The notes beneath the pieces were generated by a model. The model searched no databases, was not told the origin of the DNA, and saw only the letters and a list, made by a program, of their open reading frames with translations. 64,000 nucleotides of DNA from assembly GCA_963575645.1 (NCBI GenBank), contig OY754465.1, forward strand, positions 43,550,401 through 43,614,400, read 5' to 3'. This document shows, in pieces, positions 56,404 through 64,000 of the stretch; the first letter of the stretch is position 1, and the number at the start of each line of letters is the position of its first letter. The position numbers and the translations under genes are program-made. The stretch is from Xanthostigma xanthostigma (lineage: Eukaryota; Arthropoda; Insecta; Raphidioptera; Raphidiidae).

Positions 56404-56996
56404 TCAATAAATAAAATTATCGACCAATTTTTCAGACAAATGTTATATTAACAAAATATATAAAAATTAATACATTAACTCTTTTTTTATAGAGTAGCTA
56501 CTGTTTGCTACAATTGTTAAGAAACACCCATTGTTACAATGCTATCAACATAGAAAAATTAGTTTATTTTTTCAAACAATGTCACCGTCGGGATACGAAC
56601 CCCGAATCTTTCCACTCTCGCGGCGGACTGTGTTACATTACACCAAAGTGACACAACTATCAAACTATCATTCTAATATTTATAGCACTGGTAACCGATT
56701 TTTTCACATCATGCGAGAGCCAATTATATTAGTTAACGCTAGATATGAACCAATACAGTAGTGAGAGCTATGAGTGAATCAAAGGTGAAATTGTTTCCTT
56801 ACATTAAACTCATCAAAAAATTAATACATTAACGTTTCGGTCCGGATTTGAACCTCTTTCAGAACTGATCTAAAAAATATAAAAATCAACTAATAACTAT
56901 AGTTTCTAATTAAATAAACTAAAAGCGAATTTTATATTTTTTGTTAATATATTTATCTGTAAAATTGGTCGATAATTTTATTTAAAGAATAAATAA
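56404..56996. repeat. Palindromic repeat with decayed hammerhead-like core, split by a SINE
   Basis: 56404-56461 (TTCAATAAATAAAATTATCG ACCAATTTTTCAGACAA) is inverted at 56928-56996. Between them, 56825-56861 carries on the minus strand CTGAAAGA, GGTTC-loop-GGACC, GAAACGTTAA, a mutated version of the core at 111-145. The element is interrupted by the SINE at 56480-56815. Confidence 0.65.
56480..56815 (-). mobile_element. tRNA-derived SINE with 18-bp target-site duplication
   Basis: AAAAATTAATACATTAAC occurs directly before (56462-56479) and after (56816-56833), an unambiguous retroposition duplication. Read on the minus strand, the 336-bp insert ends in ATAAAAAAAGA. It contains a tRNA-related block (56665-56577: GTGTCACTTTGGTGTAATG ... 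GGGGTTCGTATCCCGACGG). The tRNA-like block lies about 150 bp inside the 5' end, which is unusual for a SINE. Confidence 0.8.
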
Positions 56997-57118
56997 AATG
57001 GTTATGATTATGATTAATATTGTGAATTAGTGAGATAATTATTGGAAGATATTATCCAAGATTTTATAGGCGTCTGTGATTTTAGCATTTTTGATATAAT
57101 ATATTGATATAATCATTT

Positions 57119-57517
57119 ACAATTATAACCTCCGCACACGAATCTACTGTTTCTAAACCTGAGTTTCAAAACATATGAGTTATGACTATATTGTTGAATT
57201 GATTTGCAATCGATTAAGGTTTTTTGTTCGCGCACACGACCGCAACTAAAATCTGAATAGGTAAAGATTGTTTGCTCATACCTCCGAAGAATAATTTCGC
57301 AACGACATGCAACCAAGGAACTGAAATTGTTTCTCGATCTGATAACACAGTCGCGCACGACCAGTTTGAAACTAATTTCAAATCGGTCGTGTTTCTGTCG
57401 ACCCATGTGCAGCTCCCCCATTCTCTGACGTATGAACGGTCACAGAACGATCGCATCCTATTCCTATACCGGTTTGAAACTCATTGCAAAACAGTCGCCC
57501 CGTGTGCGAAGGGCCTT
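57119..57517. mobile_element. MITE-like element with CGCACACG ends
   Basis: CCTCCGCACACGAATCTACTG TTTC at the left and ACAGTCGCCCCGTGTGCGAAG GGCC at the right are inverted, as are GAGTTTCAAAAC / GGTTTGAAACTC. The end sequence resembles that of the TTAA-type MITEs (GCACACG) but the interior is unrelated. Confidence 0.5.
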
Positions 57518-57529
57518 AGTGATTAGATA

Positions 57530-58010
57530 AATAGAACTATGAAGTATTGTCAAAGATTTTTTTATTCAATGTTTTTTTTTTGTGTTGGTGTTTTGTGTAA
57601 ATAGTTTATTGGCCACACTTGGTTACATGTTAGTTCTATTTTCCGAAAACATACCGTGAATTGATAAGCGTATAGTAAAATATTTGTTGTTTTATAATAC
57701 TATTTATTGTTCGCAGTTGGTTGGTTGCAAAATACTACCAAAGAAATTGTTGGATAGGTTGTGTTGTGAAATGCCGATTATTTTGTGTGCAATGTTTCGC
57801 AACAGTTATTGTGTTTACTTACATTATTTTATTTGGATAGTAGATCGCGTTGCGAATTGTTATCACAAAAATTCTTGGATAGGTCGTACTTTGAAATGGC
57901 AAAATATGTTGCCGATTCCTGTAAATACATTTTATGATATTCGTATTTTGAACCTTTGGTACACTTTTTTACAGTTTATTGTTCATATTTGGTTATATGA
58001 TGAATATTGA
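57530..58010 (+). repeat. Diverged tandem repeat (GGATAGGTCGTACTGTGAAGT type)
   Basis: The block (G/T)TTGGATAGRTYGTRYTRYGAARTRNC recurs at about 57752, 57876 and, more diverged, 57523 and 58650, plus 56227 upstream. Between blocks CAGTTTATTG / TTTATTGTTC and TTGGTTA words recur. Spacing is irregular (about 125-350 bp). The 108-codon ORF 57684-58010 is a by-product of this repeat and its amino-acid repeats (WIG, WIV) reflect it. Confidence 0.5.
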
Positions 58011-58280
58011 ATGAAGTGCATTGCTCATTATTAACACTCTTCTATTAGCTTCATTTGTATGTATATATGTATGTAACTATGGATGTATCTATCTAATGAA
58101 ATTTTTCAATTTAATTTTTATTAACTTCCAGACGTCTAAATGATTTATATAAATATTTATAAATATATAAATAATTGATGTAAACATAGTCTAAGTGTTG
58201 GTTTTTAGGGTTAGGTATAATTAAAATTACAGTTTGAAAAAACTCCAAACATACACACACACGCACACACACTATTATTA

Positions 58281-58430
58281 TTAGCAATGTGGACTAAAAA
58301 GTAAAAAACAATTTTTAAATATAAAGATTTTGTTCAACAGCGATAGGTACGAGTTAGAGGGTTTCCTATCGCTGTTGACCAAAATCTTTATATTTAAAAA
58401 CTATTTTTTACTTTTCAGTCCATATTGCTA
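58281..58430. repeat. Hairpin repeat of the ACTAAAAAG-arm type
   Basis: TAGCAATGTGGACTAAAAAG TAAAAAACAATTTTTAAATATAAAG... on the left and its complement (CTTTATATTTAAAAAC...CTTTTCAGTCCATATTGCTA) on the right; loop about 58347-58363. The arm words match those of 35780, 62883 and 12645. Confidence 0.8.
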
Positions 58431-60190
58431 TAAAAGACTGTTTTTTTTGCTTTTTTAAGTTCTAATTTTTTACATTATGAGGTTAAGAATCCTTAGTAGT
58501 CCTTCGTAAGTAATTTTGTGATTTGTGAACTTCGTACTTAATATTAGTAGGTACTTGTGATTACAGCATGTTCTGTGTATTTGTTTACAGTTTATTGCTC
58601 AGAGTTGGTGACTGTTTGAGTTGCGAAATGTTATCACAAATAATCAGATTTTTGAGTAAAGCGTAGGTTGTGAAGTATTGTCAAATACCTTTCAGATTAC
58701 CCCGAGATTAACAACTTTATTTTGGTATTTGTTTGTACAATGTTTTGCTTACAGTTATTTAAATATTTAGAGATTTTTATTTGTCTGTATCAGCATCACG
58801 GCTGAACCGATTTTGACTAAACATGGTACATCATTAACTGTATTTTTTATCCGGTTACAATAAGGTTAAGATCTGTCAAAACAAACAATGCTAGTAATAT
58901 CCAAATAATGATTATATCAGTTAAAAATATGTAGGTATTACGAAATAATTATTGATAAAAATATCGATAATTCCTGGCGCGTATAGGTATAGACGTTTTT
59001 AAATAGATACATGAATAGTCAGTGTACATAGCTTAGACATAATTAAACACGAAAACAGGTGTGTTTTATATAAAAATATGTTCTTAGCGCTAACTCCTGC
59101 TCCAAGGTTATCAGCTCGCTAAGACAGCGTTATCAGTGCTCCGGTTGACGATAACGTCACTTTAAAGTAATCATACTGAATTGGATTATTTCAGTTTTAT
59201 GCACGCGTTTGTAATCGATGCGTCCACATAACCTTATTTGGTAACGATAACAAAAATTCAGAAGCGGGTGAAATATCGGTTTTGAATTCGAGTGATAATA
59301 ATGTAGTGGATCGAGTCGGTTAATTTTTTTTTTGTTGGATAACAGTTTAGCTTTTTTGTATGTGACATGAATTATAATAAAAAGAATAATTAATTATTAT
59401 TTTTTCTAAAATTTAATACTCTTTAATTAATTATCAGTATGTACTAGTATATAAAATTGTTAATTGCAGTGAGACCTTTGTCTTTGTATTATTGCTGGTT
59501 CCTAGGGGTTTGTGAGTAGTTTAACAAAACGTGTTTCTACAGTTTTTTGCCAATTGATACTTTTATCAGACTACGACCTCGTTATAAGATAAGGTTTATG
59601 TCAAAGACGAAAATAAAAGAAGCTTATAACAAAAAGTATTTTCGCTTAATCGTGTAGAACAGCCGCAATAGCAGTCGCAAAAATGATGTCGTCTAATTTT
59701 GTCAATTATATAAGTTCACATACGTCTTAAGTTGTAATCCGAAAAAGTTTCAGCTAAGATTTCAATGCAAGAAATAAAAAATAACGACAAACTTAAAATA
59801 TCAATTGATATCAGATTATCCTGGCTGTTGGTGAACTTCAAAAACGATAAAAATTTAAGGCTCGGCTAGTGTGAGATTCAAAAGCGAGAATATTTAGTTC
59901 CTATATAATTATTGAGCGCTGCATTTTTACTTTGAAAATGTTTGACTTTTGAAGTCTTTTGTTTGTCCTGACTTCAAAAGGACATGTACGCAATTTCGTG
60001 ACTATACCGGTGCTGTTATCCATTCATAAAACTGGTAACATCACCGATACCGTCGCGTACCACCATGTCCTTCCGGAAGACGCATAGTGCGTGATGTATT
60101 ATTATATATTTTCTTCCATCGACCTGGATAGACTGCTAGTCTGGTGGGCGCGAACCAAGTTCCGGTAGAAAGAGACATTGACAAATGCCT
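58431..60190. other. Unassigned intergenic sequence
   Basis: 58570-58760 continues the diverged repeat of 57530. 59976-60075 is an imperfect inverted repeat (AAGGACATGTACGC / GCGTACCACCATGTCCTT). Otherwise nothing recognised. Confidence 0.35.
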
Positions 60191-60408
60191 TAATAAGAAA
60201 GGATGAATTATTTCGGAGAAGGCTATAAATGATTTCTAATGGTATATGCTGCCGACGTATCGGAAAATATATTTCCTTCCTCAGGGCTTACATCTGTGTT
60301 CACAGATGTAAGCCCTGAGGAAGGAAATATATTTTCCGATACGTCGGCAGCATATACCATTAGAAATCATTTATAGCCTTCTCCGAAATAATATATCCTT
60401 TCTTATTA
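60191..60408. repeat. Near-perfect 218-bp palindrome with hammerhead-like strings
   Basis: The arms of about 105 bp are complementary from TAATAAGAAAGGATGAATTA to TAATATATCCTTTCTTATTA, with the center near 60300 (GTGTTCACA). Each arm contains CTGAGGA, A, GGAAA-loop-TTTCC, GATACGTC on one strand. This is close to the CTGANGA...GAAACGTC string of the other elements but has GATAC instead of GAAAC. Confidence 0.85.
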
Positions 60409-61223
60409 AACATAGGCTAAACTAATACACCTTACACATTAAATGCCTTAATATCTTCGTCTTCGTCACGCTCATTAGGTCCAAAGTGTTTTATGTAAAT
60501 TTTTTGAAAACGAAAAAATGTCAAATTTTTAGTGAAGTTGGCTTTCCAGCCAAAAACATTATTTAAATGACGTATACCATTCAAGGTTAATCAAAAGTAA
60601 TATTTCGGATTATTTTGTTGTTTGATAAATTATTTCAAAATAGTTTGTGTCAAATAGATTGTCAGTTTTTTTGCGTTTCGAATATAAACTTCAGCCAATT
60701 ATTATGAATTCATCCCTTCTGTTGCAAGCAAACCTGGATGCGCAGTAGTAAACAAGCTCTCCAGAAGTACATTACGTTGGTTTCTTCAACACACTTTTAT
60801 TTATTTTGTCCGCGATTGTACTTCGAATGTCAAGCAAGTATGTAACAAAATCATAAATTGCAGAATGTTTTAATTGTCTTTATTGATCGAAGTTTGCCGA
60901 CTCGACAGTTATAATAATTAGCAATTATTTGTATGTCCTAGATAATATTATAACTCATCGTAATAATGTAGGCTGTTTTGTTTGAAAACATCCGACAATC
61001 GTCGACTTTTTAACCTTTGAATGCATTTGTCGCTTACAGTAATTTTTGTGATATGAAGATTCCACAGTAGGTAATTATTATTGATACCGTTCTCCTTCAA
61101 TCTTTACACAGTTACTTTATATACTGGCTGATTCTTAATCTATTATTACGCATAAACTTGGGGAATTATAGCTAATGATAATTAATAATGATTATTGAAT
61201 GAGATTTATTTGGTTGAGGAACA

Positions 61224-61356
61224 ATTGAAAAATAAGCTTTACCAGAGTATCGGTTGTGACCAACTTTTCGAAAAATATATCTTCATCATCAGGGTCTCAA
61301 TGCATTTTTCGAAACGTTGGCCACAACCGATACTCTGGTAAAGCTTATTTTTCAAT
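61224..61356. repeat. 133-bp palindrome with hammerhead-like core
   Basis: ATTGAAAAATAAGCTTTACCAGAG... is inverted to 61356. On the minus strand the left half reads CTGATGA, T, GAA-loop-TTC, GAAAAGTTGG. The right arm has CGAAACGTTGG on the + strand, so the core is intact only once. Confidence 0.8.
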
Positions 61357-62474
61357 TCGAGTCCATAATTACTCTCAAAATTATAATTGATAATCTCGAA
61401 CAGCAGTTATCGGTTGGTCTGTATGTACGTCCGAGCTCTACAGACCGAAATTTTGGTCGAATTATATTTTACTACACTATTTCCTAACATTAAATATTAG
61501 TTAAATATGGAAAATATAATTCATGACGTACCTAAGACTTTGGTTGTTCTACAGCTCTGCAGCGCTCATTGAGGAACCGTCACTGCGAAATCCCATACTT
61601 GTTTTCTTCTGAGTAGCCATATAGCTCCGAATTTTTCCGGACATGTCCAGAATGCGACTAGAATTTTTACGTCTTCGGAAGTTTTGTAAATGTTATTAAA
61701 AAATAAATATCAATCACTTCAGGCAAGATTTTATTATTACAAATACTATACGGAGTACGGATAACACGTAAAATCATCTTATAAAAATTTTCATCAAAAG
61801 TTATAGAGTGAAATGATTTTTTTTTTAATTAATTGATATTAAAAATATTTTTTTCAGTTTTCAAATTAAATTATTTTGAGTTTGATAAGGATGATTGTAC
61901 CTTGAGAATTGAATTGTTTATAGAATGTTAATCGTTTTCAATTAATACAATAATTAATTAATTAAAAATATCAAATTTATTTTTTCGTATAATTTTACTA
62001 ATCTGTAATCTAGTGTGAGGATTTAGTTTAATCTTTATTTATAAAAACTAAAATGGATATTGTTTGTACAATTATTTATCTATTAAAAAAACACTAGTCG
62101 CAGTGCCAAATCCTGCCGACTAAATAGTTTGCTAAATTCTTTTAATCAGTTCGTTATATCCGAATTTCGCAATACACAAAAATGGCGGGACTTGAAATTA
62201 AGATCATTAGGAACGGTAGCTCGGTGAACATAAGGACGTTATAACGAAGTTCTACTGTACATTCATTTTGATATTTGGCTGTATATATCCTTAAATTTGT
62301 ATTTGGTCACATAGTTAACCACATCATCTGTTAGAATGGTCACATTTTTAAACGCTTTATATTAGTTTGGGTTGTAAATATGTATGTTGTATGTATGTTG
62401 TATGTATCTAACTATGTATGTAACTATGTGTAACGGAATCTTTGAGCATAATTTTCACCAATTTCCCGAAGTCT
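61357..62474. other. Unassigned; Tigger-like end fragment and TATG repeats
   Basis: 62225-62262 (ACGTTATAACGAAGTTCTAC TGTA) looks like a Tc1/mariner-type right end with no partner found. 62375-62432 is a TGTATGTA-type short repeat. Nothing else recognised. Confidence 0.35.
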
Positions 62475-62869
62475 GATTAATTTGAAACTTTGCATACGTA
62501 TCAAGGACCGATGACAATGCAATAATTTGATAACAGTTTCCCATTATCCTTATTAGGACCCCCAGGATTAATAAATTCTTTTATAGATCCTCTGTAGTAA
62601 ACGCTTTATTTTCACCAATTTCCCGAAGTCTGATTAATTTGAAACTTTGCATACGTATCAAGGACCGATGACAATGCAATAATTTGATAACAGTTTCCCA
62701 TTATCCTTATTAGGACCCCCAGGATTAATAAATTCTTTTATAGATCCTCAGATTAATTTGAAACTTTGCATACGTATCAAGGACCGATGACAATGCAATA
62801 ATTTGATAACAGTTTCCCATTATCCTTATTAGGACCCCCAGGATTAATAAATTCTTTTATAGATCCTCA
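62475..62869 (+). repeat. Three near-identical tandem copies
   Basis: Copies start at 62475, 62632 and 62751 with GATTAATTTGAAACTTTGCA and end in TTATAGATCCTC. The first interval is 157 bp, the second 119 bp; the 38-bp difference is a TTTTCACCAATTTCCCGAAG-containing block missing from the third unit. The shared 119 bp look identical in all three. Confidence 0.9.
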
Positions 62870-62882
62870 AACTAAAAAGTGA

Positions 62883-63107
62883 AAAATAAAATATAGTTTA
62901 AAAAAAACTAAAAAACACGCTTTATATCGCACTAAAAAGTAAAAAATAATTGTTTTAAAATAAGCTTAAAAAGCGTTGGGCGCTCGATGTACGAAAATGT
63001 GGAACAAAGCGCCCCACGCTTTTTAAGCTTATTTTAAAACAATTATTTTTTACTTTTTAGTGCGATATAAAGCGTGTTTTTTAGTTTTTTTTAAACTATA
63101 TTTTATT
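62883..63107. repeat. Large hairpin repeat of the ACTAAAAAG-arm type
   Basis: The arms of about 100 bp (CACGCTTTATATCGCACTAA AAAGTAAAAAATAATTG and its complement) are nearly perfect. The loop of about 30 bp contains CTCGATGTACGAAAATGTGG. A partial duplicate of the arm start (ACTAAAAAGTGAAAAATAAA) lies just outside at 62874. Confidence 0.9.
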
Positions 63108-64000
63108 CTCAAAATATTCGGCAAGCATTTAAACAATCTAAAATCTGTACATCTTCATTATTATCCTTATGCTGGGTTGCAGAAAGAACTGTCAAAAAAA
63201 TTTATTTGACAATGATCTTAGATTGTGATAATATGATAACAATTTTTATACAACAGGAGCAGTCTAATGGAGTGAAACTCCTTGTCATGTTTAACACTAA
63301 ATTGTATACGCAGACTGATCTACATAGAAACATATCGCTTTGAAAGCTAAATTTTAATCAAAATTCATAGAAAAATCTTATTTAGAAATGGAAATCGGAC
63401 AGAAAACTATGTTTATCGTCGTTGGCTCTGTAATACCTCTTATGTGCAAAAAGAAAAATTTGCAGGAAAGGCCAAAAAGTGGTTATTTCAGCAATGGATG
63501 GTAAGAACAAGCAATTTCAGAGGTATATTACTAATTCATACTTATCTTCACTATACGTGTTTAATTAATTAAAACGAAGTATTTTCTTAAAAACTATTTA
63601 ACGTTAATTTCGGATTTATTGGCACATGGGAGGAATTATTTGATACAACTTTTCACATAAGAGTTACTTCCCTTTGTTGGTTACTGTAAAATTAATTTGG
63701 AGGTATTACTAGTGTATAGCTAGAGCTCCGTTTCCTGAATCTTTTCATCTAAAAAACGTAAAATCTGCCAACTATGCACATAATAGCTTATTACAGAACC
63801 AAAGACGTAATTAATTATTTTTCGAGCAGGATCTATTTGAAATTCTACAATGCTTTTCTTATGGAGAAATATGTGTGGTCGCAAATCACAATATAAGGTC
63901 GCAAACAGATTTTTTGACAATGCTTTGTGCAGCCCGCAGTGTTAAGGTAGGTTCTGAATTGTATCAAAATTGGTCCCGTCGCTCTTTCGAGTAATGTCGC
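63108..64000. other. Unassigned sequence at the right edge
   Basis: An open stretch of about 75 codons around 63346-63570 (contains RRWLCNTSY and KAKKWLFQQW) has no start, no recognised family and ordinary composition. The last bases CAAAATTGGTCCCGTCGC faintly resemble the ATTCCAGCC family end. Nothing is called. Confidence 0.3.

Noticed and set aside
62475-62869. CRISPR-like array
   Set aside because: Units are directly adjacent long tandem repeats without unique spacers, in a eukaryotic context.
63346-63570. Coding exon with YRRWLCN and KAKKWLFQQW segments
   Set aside because: No start, no convincing splice sites in frame, and no family recognised; a 75-codon open stretch is not unusual here.

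Overview
This is nuclear DNA from a eukaryote, most likely an insect. The abundance of TAGGTA/GTACCTA-type words, the AACCGACTTC...GGAGGAGGTT repeat headers and the very AT-rich intergenic sequence fit Lepidoptera best. That assignment is inference from general sequence character, not from a recognised gene. Long open reading frames are absent: nothing much above 130 codons occurs, and almost all ORFs look like chance, microsatellite translation or transposon debris. There are no bacterial operons, rRNA genes, intact tRNA genes or CRISPR arrays.

Gene content is minimal. Two short segments look like genuine first coding exons on the + strand. The one at 3827-3916 has 30 codons, a good start context and a GTAAGC donor. 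The one at 29506-29577 has 24 codons, a strong start context and a GTAATT donor. Both end in phase 0, so they could be alternative first exons of one gene with very long introns running off the right edge, or of two genes. I do not recognise either peptide. A decayed PIF/Harbinger transposase (about 55371-55690, frameshifted) is the only protein-coding remnant I can assign to a family.

The rest is a dense mosaic of small non-autonomous elements. At least nine hAT-type miniature elements are present, eight with readable 8-bp target duplications (1490, 14784, 18163, 18614, 25184, 30305, 41791, 43718; one decayed at 48837). A TTAA-flanked MITE family has four copies (569, 14690, 24181, 39022). 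A dispersed family with an ATTCCAGCCAATTGGGCGACG end has five copies (2210, 26262, 29828, 37055, 46026). A family with TTTTTCTTCATACCTCG ends has three copies (20484, 22184, 50471). A composite tRNA-like retroposon family has two near-full copies and a fragment (34019, 49788, 5466). Further tRNA-derived SINE remnants occur at 23787, 46660, 51390 and 56577. There is one candidate solo LTR (15658-16314). Several nested insertions allow relative dating.

The most striking structures are long, nearly perfect inverted repeats: a 709-bp hairpin (51781-52489, arms about 347 bp), a 505-bp one (47523-48027, arms about 148 bp), and hairpins at 35780, 58281, 62883, 60191, 61224, 42848, 5271/6387 and others. 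Several share an ACTAAAAAGTAAAAAATAA-type arm signature although their loops differ. Five places carry a hammerhead-ribozyme-like string (CTGANGA, a short stem, then GAAAC) inside such palindromic elements. Four of the five carry one extra nucleotide between CTGANGA and the stem; the fifth is a decayed core. The right side (57.5-58.8 kb, 62.4-62.9 kb) also contains diverged and near-identical tandem repeats.
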